DNA of 64,000 nucleotides from JAUILA01 sp050289805 (GCA_050289805.1 JBNKGL010000020.1:1-64000), one strand, 5' to 3'; counted from the stretch's first letter, positions 26,080 through 36,356 are shown. Program-made: numbers and translations. The notes: generated from the letters alone by a model not told the origin.

Positions 26080-27188
26080 AAAACAGGAAACTTATCATAG
26101 GCATCCTCGGTGTCCTCATTGCAGCAGCAGCGATTTTTATTGCTGGAAAACTTGCCAATACTCCACAGGAACCACCCAAAGAGGAGGAAAGCGGCGACAA
26201 GGTAGTCGTTCATACCCGCAAAATTGAAAATTCCCAGCAGACTGCCACGGTTCCCATAACAGGAAGAGTAGTAGCCTCCGACAAGCTGGATCTGTACGCT
26301 GAAGTATCAGGCGTATCCACCTACGGCGCGCGTCCTTTCAAAGCGGGAAACCGTTTCAGAAAAGGAGAAGTGCTGCTGAAAATTGACGCAGAGGAATTCA
26401 GCCGTTCCCTGGCATCGGCAAAAAGCCAGTTCATGAGCCTCATCGCCACGGTTCTCGCGGATCTCAAGATCGATTTTCCCGAGGATTATCCGGCATGGAG
26501 AGATTATCTGAAAAATATGGATGTGAACAAATCCCTCCAGAAACTCCCTGAAGTAGAGGATGAACAGCTTAAATTTTTCCTCACGGGCCGGAATATTTAT
26601 TCCACCTACTATAACCTCCTTGAATCGGAGACAAGACTGGCGAAGTATGTTATCCGCGCGCCATTCGACGGAACGGTTACGGAGAGCTATATCAACCAGG
26701 CCTCATTGGTAAGGACTGGTCAGCAGCTAGGTGAATTTATCCGGGATGGAAATTATGAACTCGAAGCTTCCGTCACATTTGACCGCCTCGCAGGTATGAA
26801 GGTAGGGGATGAGATGTCATTTGAAGAGATCAACGGAGGCTCTGTGTATACAGGCAAAGTTGTACGGATCAACGAAAAAGTGGATGCCGAAACGCAGCTT
26901 ATCAAGGTTTATTTTTCATTGAATGATCCCAACCTTAAAAGCGGCGTATATCTCGAAGGTAATCTTGCCACCGGTACCTTCCCAAGCGCGACTATTCTTC
27001 CGGTGACATCACTGGTCGACGGCCAGTATGTCTTTATGGTGGTCGATGGCAAGGCAACGAAAACCCCGGTGGAAGTTCTGTCAAGAAGTTCCAACAACTT
27101 CATTGCAGGAGGATTGCCCGATGGCGCTGTGGTCATTATTGACAAGAAAAACGGTGCCTTCGACGGCACATCAGTTGAATCCATATAA
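26076..27188 (+). CDS. RND efflux periplasmic adaptor (MFP) subunit
   Basis: A 370-residue membrane-fusion protein with an N-terminal hydrophobic anchor (GILGVLIAAAAIFIAGKL), a first barrel-sandwich half (YAEVSGVSTYGARPFKAGNRFRKG), a short helical hairpin and the second half (YVIRAPFDGTVTESYI), then the beta-barrel and membrane-proximal domains. It links the inner-membrane pump to the outer-membrane channel. Gene order TetR, MFP, RND, TolC with overlaps or a nine-base gap makes a complete tripartite pump. Confidence 0.94.
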   Translation: MKNRKLIIGILGVLIAAAAIFIAGKLANTPQEPPKEEESGDKVVVHTRKIENSQQTATVPITGRVVASDKLDLYAEVSGVSTYGARPFKAGNRFRKGEVLLKIDAEEFSRSLASAKSQFMSLIATVLADLKIDFPEDYPAWRDYLKNMDVNKSLQKLPEVEDEQLKFFLTGRNIYSTYYNLLESETRLAKYVIRAPFDGTVTESYINQASLVRTGQQLGEFIRDGNYELEASVTFDRLAGMKVGDEMSFEEINGGSVYTGKVVRINEKVDAETQLIKVYFSLNDPNLKSGVYLEGNLATGTFPSATILPVTSLVDGQYVFMVVDGKATKTPVEVLSRSSNNFIAGGLPDGAVVIIDKKNGAFDGTSVESI

Positions 27189-27197
27189 CAGCGGACG

Positions 27198-30100
27198 ATG
27201 AAAAACTTTATCAAATTCTTTATAAAGAACGAGCTGCTCGTCAACCTCTTCATCGCCATTGTGGTGCTGCTGGGAGTGCTGGCGGTAGGGAATATGAATT
27301 CCTCCTATTTCCCGAAGGCTCCGGAACGTTTCATTCTTATTGAAGCCATTTATCCCGGTGCATCCCCGCGTGAAGTGGAGGAAGGAATCACACTGAAAAT
27401 AGAGGACAACCTTAAGGGTGTTTCAGGCATCGACCGGGTAACATCAACTTCCCAGGAAAATTCAGCCCGCATAACAGTCGAACTGGATTATGGCCAGAAT
27501 GCAGACCTCGTCCTCCAGGATGTGAAAAATGCGGTGGATCAGATCTCCAATTTCCCTGCGGATATGGAGCAATTGGTGGTTTATGTGCTCGAAAGTCAGA
27601 ACCCAACGGCGCGTGTAGCCATTACCGGTGATGTGCCCTTGCGAACACTTAAAGAAAGTGCCGAAAGCTTCGAAGACAATCTCCGCACATTCCCGAACCT
27701 GTCCAAGATCGCGCTTTCCGGATTTACAAGTGAAGAAATTGAAATTTCACTCACTGAATCCAAACTGCGTGCCTACGGCCTGGCATTTGAAGATGTGGCG
27801 CGCGCTGTTCAAAGCGAAAATATCAAAACAACAGGGGGCCGTATCAAGGCAGAAACCGAAGTCATCATTCGTGCCGATCAGCGTGAATATTACGCAGATC
27901 AACTCGGAGACATAGTGGTCAAGACCCTTGACGATGGAAGCGTAGTTCGTCTCAGTGATGTGGCAGATGTTTCGGAAGACTGGTCGGAAGATACCAATAT
28001 AGCCTACTACAATGGCGAACGGGCTATTATCATCACCATCAGTACACTGAATGAAGAAAATATCCTGGACGCGGCATCAAGCGTTGTGAAGTACATCGAC
28101 ACTTTCAATGAGCAAAATACGGTAGTGAAAGCCCACCTCATTGAGGATGGCACCGTCGTACTTCGCGAACGTATTGACCTGTTAACTGAAAACGGAATAC
28201 TTGGAGCTTTCCTGGTATTCGTGCTCCTGGCAATGTTCCTTCGGATTCGCCTGGCATTCTGGGTAGCCGTGGGTATTCCGATCTCTTTCCTTGGAATGTT
28301 TATTTTCCTGAACCTAACGGGTATTACAATCAATGTACTTTCCCTGTTCGGAATGATCCTCGTGGTTGGTATCCTGGTGGATGACGGTATCGTCGTGGGG
28401 GAGAATATCTTTCAGCAATATGAAAAAGGGAAGACCAAATTCAGGGCTGTTCTCGACGGCACCCTGGAAGTAATTCCCTCCATCAGTTCGGCCATCGCTA
28501 CTACATGTCTGGCATTTTCGTTCTTCTATTTTATCGACGGACAGCTGGGTGAATTCTTTTCAGACGTCGCGGCCGTCGTGATCTTCGCACTTGCCTTTTC
28601 GCTCATTGAGGTATTGTTGTTTCTGCCTGCTCACCTGGCCCACATCAAGGACCTGAGCGGTGAATCACAACCCAATAAACTGAAGGTGAAGGTCGAAAAC
28701 CTTCTGATCCGATTCCGTGACGCGATATTTAAACCAATTCTGGTTTTTGTATTGCGTTACAAGGTATTCGCCTTTATGATCGTTGTTTCGGGTCTTATTA
28801 TCACCCTGGGAGCCATCAGCGGTGGAATCATCCGAACCACGTTCTTTCCAAATATTGAGCAGAACAAGGTACAGGTCACGCTTGAATATCCTTCCGGAAC
28901 GTCTGATGTGACTACGGAAAGCACTATCCGCCGGATAGAGGCGGCAGTAAAGGATCTTGAAAAGCGATATGAGGAAGAATACGGGGAAAAGATCATTACC
29001 GATATTGAATGGTCGATCGGACCGGGCAGCAACAAGGGTCTGGTGACCGGATACCTCGTTTCATCGGAAGAGCGGGAACTCAGAAGTTTCCAGATCGCGG
29101 CAGATATGAGAAATGCAGTCGGGCCAATACCGAACGCAACGCAGCTCAGTTTTGAGACGGCAACGCCATTTGGTAAACCGCTCAATGTATCCTTCTCCGG
29201 GGGTGACTTCGCGAGATTAAGACTTGCTGTGGAAGACTTTCGGCAGGAAGCTCTGAAGACGGGTATGGTAAAAGACTTGGTGACAAACGACCAGGCTGAT
29301 CAGCCTGAAATTAAGGTAACGTTGAATGAAGCGGGCAGGGCCCTCGGCTTTACCACGCGTGACGTCATTCAGAAAATACGCTATGGTTTCTTTGGTTTCG
29401 AAGCACAGCGTCTGCAGCGTGGTGATGATGAGGTAAAGGTTTGGGTTCGGTATGACATCAGCAACCGACGTGATGTGGAATCGCTCATGGATATGCGCAT
29501 TCGCACAGCCACAGGAGCACTGGTTCCGATTCGGGAAATAGCAACCCTCACACCGGTGAATGGTCTGATTGCCATAAACCACCTGGATGGGAAACAGCAA
29601 ATCACGATGCAGGGTGAAGTTTCGTCATTTGACGTTTCTTCGACCGAGATGATCAACAAAATTTCATCAGATGTGATTCCGGTTGTCTCAGAGCGCTATC
29701 CCGATTTAACCATTGCCCTGGATGGTCAGCAGCGGGAAACGGCAAAGCTGGCCGCATCAGTAGCCAAGGTTGGTCCGATCATCCTGGTTCTGATGGCCGC
29801 ACTCCTGATCCTTACGTTCCGCTCTGTGAGTCAGTCAGTCGCACTGCTGCTGATTGTGCCTTTTGGGTTGATCGGTGCAGGATGGGGCCATTATATTCAC
29901 GGGTTGCCCATGAGCCTTCTTTCCTTCCTGGGTTTCATTGCCCTGATAGGTGTGATTGTAAATGACGGACTCGTATTCGTAGGAGCCTTTAACAGCTACC
30001 TTCGGGAAGGGATGAAATATGATGACGCGCTGATGGAGACTGCCATGACGAGGTTCCGTCCGATATTTCTTACCACAATTACAACGGCGGCCGGACTGGC

Positions 30101-30341
30101 TCCGCTGATCCTCGAACGGAGTTTCCAGGCACAATTCCTGGTTCCGATGGCGATAACGATTGCCTATGGATTGCTGGTGGGTTCATTCCTGCTGATCCTC
30201 ATCCTTCCGGTTTTCCTGTCAACATTCAACCGTGCGAAAGTATGGATCAGCTGGCTGGTAAATGGTGAGAAGCCAACACATGAATCGGTTGAAAAGGCGG
30301 TAATACGCCAGCTTAAAGAAGAAGAATATGAAAGTATATAA
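27198..30341 (+). CDS. RND efflux transporter permease
   Basis: A 1047-residue inner-membrane pump of the AcrB/MexB superfamily, with twelve membrane helices and two large periplasmic loops. TM4 carries GILVDDGIVVGENIFQQYEKG, including the paired Asp residues for proton relay. The second half repeats the motif with GVIVNDGLVFVGAFNSYL. Length is normal. It exchanges protons for drugs, bile-like compounds or other toxic molecules. The substrate is unknown. It overlaps the TolC gene by 14 bases. Confidence 0.95.
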   Translation: MKNFIKFFIKNELLVNLFIAIVVLLGVLAVGNMNSSYFPKAPERFILIEAIYPGASPREVEEGITLKIEDNLKGVSGIDRVTSTSQENSARITVELDYGQNADLVLQDVKNAVDQISNFPADMEQLVVYVLESQNPTARVAITGDVPLRTLKESAESFEDNLRTFPNLSKIALSGFTSEEIEISLTESKLRAYGLAFEDVARAVQSENIKTTGGRIKAETEVIIRADQREYYADQLGDIVVKTLDDGSVVRLSDVADVSEDWSEDTNIAYYNGERAIIITISTLNEENILDAASSVVKYIDTFNEQNTVVKAHLIEDGTVVLRERIDLLTENGILGAFLVFVLLAMFLRIRLAFWVAVGIPISFLGMFIFLNLTGITINVLSLFGMILVVGILVDDGIVVGENIFQQYEKGKTKFRAVLDGTLEVIPSISSAIATTCLAFSFFYFIDGQLGEFFSDVAAVVIFALAFSLIEVLLFLPAHLAHIKDLSGESQPNKLKVKVENLLIRFRDAIFKPILVFVLRYKVFAFMIVVSGLIITLGAISGGIIRTTFFPNIEQNKVQVTLEYPSGTSDVTTESTIRRIEAAVKDLEKRYEEEYGEKIITDIEWSIGPGSNKGLVTGYLVSSEERELRSFQIAADMRNAVGPIPNATQLSFETATPFGKPLNVSFSGGDFARLRLAVEDFRQEALKTGMVKDLVTNDQADQPEIKVTLNEAGRALGFTTRDVIQKIRYGFFGFEAQRLQRGDDEVKVWVRYDISNRRDVESLMDMRIRTATGALVPIREIATLTPVNGLIAINHLDGKQQITMQGEVSSFDVSSTEMINKISSDVIPVVSERYPDLTIALDGQQRETAKLAASVAKVGPIILVLMAALLILTFRSVSQSVALLLIVPFGLIGAGWGHYIHGLPMSLLSFLGFIALIGVIVNDGLVFVGAFNSYLREGMKYDDALMETAMTRFRPIFLTTITTAAGLAPLILERSFQAQFLVPMAITIAYGLLVGSFLLILILPVFLSTFNRAKVWISWLVNGEKPTHESVEKAVIRQLKEEEYESI

Positions 30342-31674
30342 GTTAATTATTCTGATATCACTTATCGGCCTGTCGCGTTCGTTCGCGCAGGATGCCGATT
30401 CGCTATCACGGGTTCTCCTGCTGGAAGAGGCCATCAATATTGCCCTGGAGAATAATTTCGATATTCAGATCGCACGCAATGACCTGCAGATCGCAGACAA
30501 CAATAACGTTTTGGGCAATGCTGGACTATTGCCGCGGGTTGATCTTAACGGTGGGTATGACTATTCATCCAATAGTACAAAGCTGAATTTTGCCAGCCCC
30601 GAACAGCCACCCATCGAGGCCTCCGGGGCGGTGACAAAAGCATTATCAGGAAATGCTATCATGACCTATAATCTTTACAGTGGCGGATCCCGACTTAATA
30701 CCTTGCGGCAGCTGGAGAATCTCAATTACATCGGCCGGCTTCAGCTTCGGGCGAGTATGGAGCTCACCATTCTCAATGTTATGGATCAGTATCTTACCTC
30801 TGTGGCGAGGCTGGCAGAGTTGAATCTTCGGAAGGAATCGGTCGTTATTTCACTCGACCGGTACCAGCGTGCGAAGGAAAACTATGCATTCGGGGCCTTT
30901 TCTAAAGTAGAATTTCTGAATGCTGAGGTTGACCTTCGTAATGACAGCACAAGCCTGATTGATGCGCGACTGCGCTATGAGAATTCTCTGAAAAATTTGA
31001 ATAACGTCATGGGGATCTCACCGGATTCCGTTTTCTATGTGGCGGATGAAATTTCCTACAATGAAAACCTGGATTTGGGCCTGATGCTGGATGAGGCGTT
31101 CATGCAAAATTCAAATTATCTCATATCCCGGGCAAACCTGGATCTGAGTGAACTGGATGTGAAGATCGCACGGGCCAACTATTTTCCTTCACTGGATTTT
31201 TCTGGGGGTTATGTGTACAACAAGTCGGATAATGAGGCCAGCTTCATTACTACCTCCCGTAATAACGGCTGGACCACCGGACTCACGCTGAGCTATAATA
31301 TTTTCAATGGAGGAAACACGCGCAGGGCAGAACGGAATGCAAAGATCCGTACCGAGAGTAGCCAGGTATTAATTGAGAAAACGGAGAACCAGCTGAAAAC
31401 GGATCTGTTTACCAACTTCAATAACTTTGAGACGAACAAGGAATTGCTGGCATTGACCATCCGGAATCTTGAGTTGGCAGAAGCCAATTATCTGCGAAGT
31501 CAGGAAGCATTCACCACCGGTGAAATTACCGGTTTGCAATTGCGGGAAGCACAGCTGAACCTGCTTTCTGCACGGTTCAATGTGATACAGCTTCGCATCC
31601 AGACCAAAGTATCGGAAGTGAACCTGTATTACCTGTCGGGAACATTGGTTGAACCGGTGGAAAATCTTAACTAA
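30328..31674 (+). CDS. TolC family outer-membrane efflux protein
   Basis: A 448-residue protein with a signal peptide ending at RSFAQ. Two internally repeated helix-rich halves are seen (LLEEAINIALENNFDIQIARNDL at the start and a matching segment in the second half), as in TolC, which forms a trimeric channel through the outer membrane and a periplasmic tunnel. The start lies inside the RND gene. Its last four bases overlap the convergent PLP-enzyme gene. Confidence 0.94.
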   Translation: MKVYKLIILISLIGLSRSFAQDADSLSRVLLLEEAINIALENNFDIQIARNDLQIADNNNVLGNAGLLPRVDLNGGYDYSSNSTKLNFASPEQPPIEASGAVTKALSGNAIMTYNLYSGGSRLNTLRQLENLNYIGRLQLRASMELTILNVMDQYLTSVARLAELNLRKESVVISLDRYQRAKENYAFGAFSKVEFLNAEVDLRNDSTSLIDARLRYENSLKNLNNVMGISPDSVFYVADEISYNENLDLGLMLDEAFMQNSNYLISRANLDLSELDVKIARANYFPSLDFSGGYVYNKSDNEASFITTSRNNGWTTGLTLSYNIFNGGNTRRAERNAKIRTESSQVLIEKTENQLKTDLFTNFNNFETNKELLALTIRNLELAEANYLRSQEAFTTGEITGLQLREAQLNLLSARFNVIQLRIQTKVSEVNLYYLSGTLVEPVENLN

Positions 31675-32939
31675 AGCGTTTTCATGACGTCGACGGCCCG
31701 GTCGATCTCATTCTCGTTGTTGTAGATATGAACGGAGTGACGAAGATATTCGCGCCCCACAGATCTGGGTTGCAGTTTTTCTGCTTCCCAGAGCTTTTTC
31801 TGCAACTCCGGCCCGGTAAGCCCCTCAATTGCATAGGTAGTAATACCCGCACACATATCAGGGTGGGTGGATGAATAGATGGTGACCTTGTCAATTTCCG
31901 TGAGCCTCTGACGCAGGTAATCACCAAGTTGCTTGATCCTTCCGAGCCATCGGTCTTCTCCTATAGTATGGTAAAAATCAATGGCCGCATCAAGGCCGGC
32001 ATAGAGCGCGGTATTACCAGTACCCGTCTGCATTAGCCGAAAGCCGTGATCCTCCTGGTAATCCCAGTTGTAGCTGGCAATGGTGGTCCAGATGTCGGGC
32101 TGACGCTCGGCATTGATATAAAGCAATCCGTTCCCGCCGGGTGCCAGCAACCACTTATGCAGGCTGGAGTAGTAGGCATCACAGCCGATATCTTTTACGT
32201 CTACCTTGATCTGGCCTACCGTCTGCGCTCCATCTAAAATCGTAAAAATACCCCGCTTTTTTGCCTCTGCGCAGATGGCTTTCACAGGCATCACGACACC
32301 ATAAACTGAAACAATATGAGGTATCGCGATGACTTTGGTCTTTGGTGTAACCTCTTTAAATATCGCATCAAAGATTTCCTGCGGATCGTTCGCGGGAACC
32401 GGCATTTTAGCCTGCTTGTACACACATCCCTTTCGCTTTGCAAGCAGCTGCCAGGCTGCGAATCCGCCCCCATGTTCCTGGTCGGTATTGAGTAGCTCAT
32501 CGCCCTTTCTCAGGTCCAGTCCCTGGGCGACATAATTCATTCCGAAGGTCGCATTCTGTACCAGTGCGATCTCTTTAAAATCGGCATTGATCAGCGCTCC
32601 GACTTTTTTTCTCAGATCCTCTTCCGGGAAATATCCGGATAGAAGCTGTGGCCCTTCCCCCTTGTAATCTGTTTCGGCACCGTGAATGGCATTGTACCGC
32701 ATATTGTCGATCATCCGGTTGGTGGTATAGTCGGGTACAGGCCCCATGGTCCCGTTATTGAAATAGGTCTGATCCTTTTTCAGTGAGAACTGGGAACGCA
32801 CGGCTTTCCAGTAATCATCATCAGTCTGTTCGATAGCAAGCGATGCAATATCAATCGCACGGGTTTCCCGTAAGGATAGGAACGGTGCCAGGATCGATCC
32901 TGCAGCGGCTTTTCGGATGAAGGTTCGTCGGGAGGTCAT
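31671..32939 (-). CDS. TAT-exported class V aminotransferase-fold PLP enzyme
   Basis: A 422-residue protein starting with a twin-arginine signal (SRRTFIRKAAAG then a hydrophobic stretch). The body is a fold-type I PLP enzyme of the class V group: Asp236 in LDGAQ stacks on the cofactor ring and Lys262 in SSLHKWLLAPGG is the Schiff-base lysine. It is close to isopenicillin-N-epimerase-like/cysteine-desulfurase-like proteins. The TAT signal implies that it folds with PLP before export. The substrate is not known. The gene is convergent with tolC and stands ahead of the amidase gene on the same strand, 64 bases apart. Confidence 0.88.
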   Translation of the reverse strand: MTSRRTFIRKAAAGSILAPFLSLRETRAIDIASLAIEQTDDDYWKAVRSQFSLKKDQTYFNNGTMGPVPDYTTNRMIDNMRYNAIHGAETDYKGEGPQLLSGYFPEEDLRKKVGALINADFKEIALVQNATFGMNYVAQGLDLRKGDELLNTDQEHGGGFAAWQLLAKRKGCVYKQAKMPVPANDPQEIFDAIFKEVTPKTKVIAIPHIVSVYGVVMPVKAICAEAKKRGIFTILDGAQTVGQIKVDVKDIGCDAYYSSLHKWLLAPGGNGLLYINAERQPDIWTTIASYNWDYQEDHGFRLMQTGTGNTALYAGLDAAIDFYHTIGEDRWLGRIKQLGDYLRQRLTEIDKVTIYSSTHPDMCAGITTYAIEGLTGPELQKKLWEAEKLQPRSVGREYLRHSVHIYNNENEIDRAVDVMKTL

Positions 32940-33003
32940 TAAATTTATTTTTAACTCCGTTCAATATATTGATTATGCGGTAATGATCATCGGTTAAGGT
33001 TGA

Positions 33004-35202
33004 TCATTTCTCCCCGGGATGGTATGTTTCTTCGGCGTTGGCCTCAACTTCTTCCCGGGTGAAATTCACTTCCTTCAGCTCACCTTTCATGAACATTTCA
33101 GACTGGTCATCATAGTGAGGAGAGGCAGGATCTGCACTTTGTCCGCCGCCGATGATCGTTCGTGCTTTAACAGTTTCTCCGAATTCAATGACCGCAATGA
33201 AACTGTTTCCTCCGGCATAGTATTCCTTATTTGAGTCTTCCTGCCGGTTATAGAATGCGGCCGGAATAGAACCCAGGAACCCGGACACGAACCTTGACGG
33301 GATTGAGGGCTTTTCATCGTCATAGAATGTCGGGTGGTCGCTGATTCGCTGAAACCGGAGTATATCCCCGAGAGGCACATTATAGGTTCCGAAATTTTCA
33401 TTCATATACGAGACTGCTTCACGCAATGCCTCGAGTGTTTCGTCGTGGCTCAGCCTGTCCCGGGCGACAATCACCTGGGGAAAGGATTCGAGGTTCATTC
33501 CCATAACGGTATCCGAAGGGATATATTTTCCGGCCATTCCCGACATCCTTCGGGCAAATGCTTCACCCAGCAAAACGGCTTCCGCATCGACGGTGGCCCT
33601 GCGATCCCAGGTTCTTAACAGCGAGACCGGTCCTGCAAGGGATTCTTTCCGGTCATCACCAGTTGAGAGCGCATCATATGCCGCAAACAATGGAGGTAGA
33701 ACAATATCAAATAGCTGGAGGTAATTGTCATAGGCGAGATTGCGAAAATCGTCGGCCGTAAAATCTTTTGCAGCATCCAGCAGTCTCATGGCATTCGCCG
33801 CACGGGGATTCTGGTGATGACCCGTCATATACGCAGGATAGTCACCTTTTTTTGGACTGTATTCACCCGCTGCAAGGTACGGGGTCGAATTGCAATTCTG
33901 TATCCAGCCGCTCATAGGGTTAATGACCTGGATGATCTCATCAAGTTCATGCAATCCCTTCCAGTCGTTTTCCGGCGTACTGAGCACGGGTTTTCGATAG
34001 TCGGCATTCGGATTTCTGCGGGGCACAAAATTGCCATTCCAGTAGGCGATATTGCCATCCACATCAGCATAAACAGTGTTGTTGGTTGCATTTGACCGAA
34101 TGCTCATCACCTTTTTGAATCCGTCAAGCCCGTCGGCTTTCATAGTTTTAAATTCCTGCTCCAGTTCCTTTTCCGGCATGTGAAGCGGTGTGATGGCAAC
34201 ATGATATTCACCACGCATAGCAACAATCGGTCCGTAGTGCGTGTAGTCAACGTCAAAGGTTCGTTTATTCATTTGTCCGTCCCGGTTTTTATAAGGAACG
34301 GTAATGCTTTTCGTTTCAATTTCACGCCATTTATCCCCGTAGGAATAATATTTTTTACTCTTTTCCTCCTTCACTTTTACCAGGAATGCATCATGGGTAT
34401 CGGTGCCGCTGGAGGTATGCATCCATCCGCAGTAATTATTAAATCCATGATAGACAAAAAACTGTCCTTTGCTTACGGCGCCATAAACGTCAAGACCCTC
34501 TTCGCTGTTCAGGTGTGCCTCCAGGCGATGGTAAACACTCACATGGGGGTTGATGAGCAGCATGGCCTTGCCACTGCGGGTGCGTGACGGCGCGAGGGCC
34601 ATGCCATTCGAGCCCTTTGATTCCCCTTCCGGTTCATTGGTGAGCTCCGGAATCTGCGTGGCGAAGAACTCCGCAATTTCCCTGCGGGAGATATCGGTCT
34701 GATTACTCACATTTCCTTCCGAGGATCCTTCACTGTAGGCGAGCGGATACCAGGGTTCGAAACGGGTGAGCAACCGTGGTTTTACCTCAGGATGTGTAGC
34801 CAGAAAATAATTCATTCCATCGGCGAAAGCCTGCATGATTTTTTTCATTGCCGGCTCCATTTTGGCCAATTTTTGCTTCAATTCTTCCGGATTGCTGTAG
34901 GCCTTGGCCCACAGATCATTAAAGACCTGACCTTCTCCCTCAAGCTCTGCCAGTCTTCCCAGTCCGCGGATGTAATTGTATTCGATACGCTGAAAATCAT
35001 CTTCACACTGCGCGTACATCAGACCAAAGATGACATCGGCATCGGTTTTGCCATAAATATGGGGCACACCCCAATTGTCGCGAATGATGGTAACCTTTTG
35101 AGCCTGTTTTTTCCACTTTGCCAGTTCATCAGATGTAAATGGCTGAGCGGCCAGGTTAAATGATATGAGGAAGATGAAGAGCAGACGAAGTATTGAATTC
35201 AT
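33004..35202 (-). CDS. Penicillin acylase family amidase
   Basis: I chose the ATG at 35202, which gives a signal peptide ending at NLAAQ; an ATG at 35256 adds 18 residues. About 732 residues. The Ntn-hydrolase layout is visible: an alpha-chain region (IIRDNWGVPHIYGKT), a spacer, then KGSNGMALAPSRT, where Ser198 should become the new N-terminus and nucleophile after self-cleavage, followed by NPHVSVYHRLEAHL. The oxyanion and loop residues HGFNNYCGW follow. This subgroup resembles acyl-homoserine-lactone or aculeacin-type acylases; substrate is open. It is in the same direction as the TAT-exported PLP gene. Confidence 0.92.
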   Translation of the reverse strand: MNSILRLLFIFLISFNLAAQPFTSDELAKWKKQAQKVTIIRDNWGVPHIYGKTDADVIFGLMYAQCEDDFQRIEYNYIRGLGRLAELEGEGQVFNDLWAKAYSNPEELKQKLAKMEPAMKKIMQAFADGMNYFLATHPEVKPRLLTRFEPWYPLAYSEGSSEGNVSNQTDISRREIAEFFATQIPELTNEPEGESKGSNGMALAPSRTRSGKAMLLINPHVSVYHRLEAHLNSEEGLDVYGAVSKGQFFVYHGFNNYCGWMHTSSGTDTHDAFLVKVKEEKSKKYYSYGDKWREIETKSITVPYKNRDGQMNKRTFDVDYTHYGPIVAMRGEYHVAITPLHMPEKELEQEFKTMKADGLDGFKKVMSIRSNATNNTVYADVDGNIAYWNGNFVPRRNPNADYRKPVLSTPENDWKGLHELDEIIQVINPMSGWIQNCNSTPYLAAGEYSPKKGDYPAYMTGHHQNPRAANAMRLLDAAKDFTADDFRNLAYDNYLQLFDIVLPPLFAAYDALSTGDDRKESLAGPVSLLRTWDRRATVDAEAVLLGEAFARRMSGMAGKYIPSDTVMGMNLESFPQVIVARDRLSHDETLEALREAVSYMNENFGTYNVPLGDILRFQRISDHPTFYDDEKPSIPSRFVSGFLGSIPAAFYNRQEDSNKEYYAGGNSFIAVIEFGETVKARTIIGGGQSADPASPHYDDQSEMFMKGELKEVNFTREEVEANAEETYHPGEK

Positions 35203-35297
35203 ATTTTTACATTTCAACAGACTGGAAAATTGCTCATTTTTAGTGGTATTTGCCAATATGGGCTCTTGAATTTACACCAGCGGTTTATCGTACTGAT

Positions 35298-36356
35298 TCA
35301 ATCCTGGATTTCTGAAAAATCGTCATTACGTACGAGAAAGGCATTTTCAGCCTCATGCCAGAAGAGGATCCTTTTCCGGTTGATCTTTGAAAACCGATAG
35401 GGCAGACCTTGTGATCCCGGCGCATTGAGTTCCTTTGTATTCTGAATGTGCATATGCAAATGTGGCCAGGATGTATTCCCGGAATTTCCAGCCCTTCCCA
35501 ACAAATCTCCTGCCTTTACGCGATCGTCTACCTTCACAGCAACCGACCCGGGTATCATATGGGCCAGGAAAACGAATACCCCTTCTTCCATCTGTATTAC
35601 GACATGATTGCCCGCCGGATTGTCCCGGTTGTTTGGCTCAAATGTAACGGCTTCATTTGGGAGACTATCCCGAACATATACCACGGTTCCTGAGACAGGG
35701 GCATAAATAGGTTCTCCAAGTGTATAAAAATCCTCGATCTTATCACCATCGCCACTGAAGAACTTGTCCCGGTCATCTACTTTCACAATATCCATTGCAT
35801 ATTTCTGACTTGGATAGGCACAGTGATAATTCACAGTTGTCGTTCCTCCTGCATGTCCTGCCTGCCAGCGTCCCTTTACCGGAAGATCCACCACCAGGCA
35901 TTTGTCCTTATCCGGATAATTGTACACTGCCGGGATGCGGCTCACAAGCGCCAGTGCGGGAGCTGCTATAACGATGGTGCTGATCAGAAGCCATACTTTT
36001 CCTGAAACTGAATTCAGCAGCTTTTTAGAATAACTTTTGAACAGCAGGATCTCAGTGACGGTAAGCAGGATGACACTCAGGCAGATCATGATCAGTATCC
36101 ATGACGGCACCAACGGGGCAAAGGGTGAAACAATGAAGAGCCCGACCGGAAGACTGATGGCCAGCAACAGCAGTGCGAGGATCAGAAAAAATTTCATGCC
36201 CCTTGTCCAGTACAAATGTTCCGTTTCCGATGATTTTATCCGGCGGTCTCGGTTTGCATACGACCTGATTCGCCAAATCAACACTGCCAATAATAGGATG
36301 AGGAGTATGAGATGCAGAACCATGTAGGTGGTGCTTACAATATTCAGTGTGGCCAT
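35298..36356 (-). CDS. M23-like peptidase with membrane helices
   Basis: A 352-residue protein with three or four membrane segments in the first 150 residues and a C-terminal LytM/M23-like domain. GNHVVIQMEEGVFVFLAHM, VKAGDLLGRAGNSGNTSWPHLHMHI keep the catalytic His pair (near 299-303) and the glycine strands. The first zinc motif HxxxD is altered: the segment reads NYHCAYPSQKYAMDIV, where the residue four before Asp is Lys. Close M23 relatives with this form of motif exist, so it may be a variant enzyme or an inactive envelope protein. It is divergent from the tricorn gene. Confidence 0.8.
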   Translation of the reverse strand: MATLNIVSTTYMVLHLILLILLLAVLIWRIRSYANRDRRIKSSETEHLYWTRGMKFFLILALLLLAISLPVGLFIVSPFAPLVPSWILIMICLSVILLTVTEILLFKSYSKKLLNSVSGKVWLLISTIVIAAPALALVSRIPAVYNYPDKDKCLVVDLPVKGRWQAGHAGGTTTVNYHCAYPSQKYAMDIVKVDDRDKFFSGDGDKIEDFYTLGEPIYAPVSGTVVYVRDSLPNEAVTFEPNNRDNPAGNHVVIQMEEGVFVFLAHMIPGSVAVKVDDRVKAGDLLGRAGNSGNTSWPHLHMHIQNTKELNAPGSQGLPYRFSKINRKRILFWHEAENAFLVRNDDFSEIQD

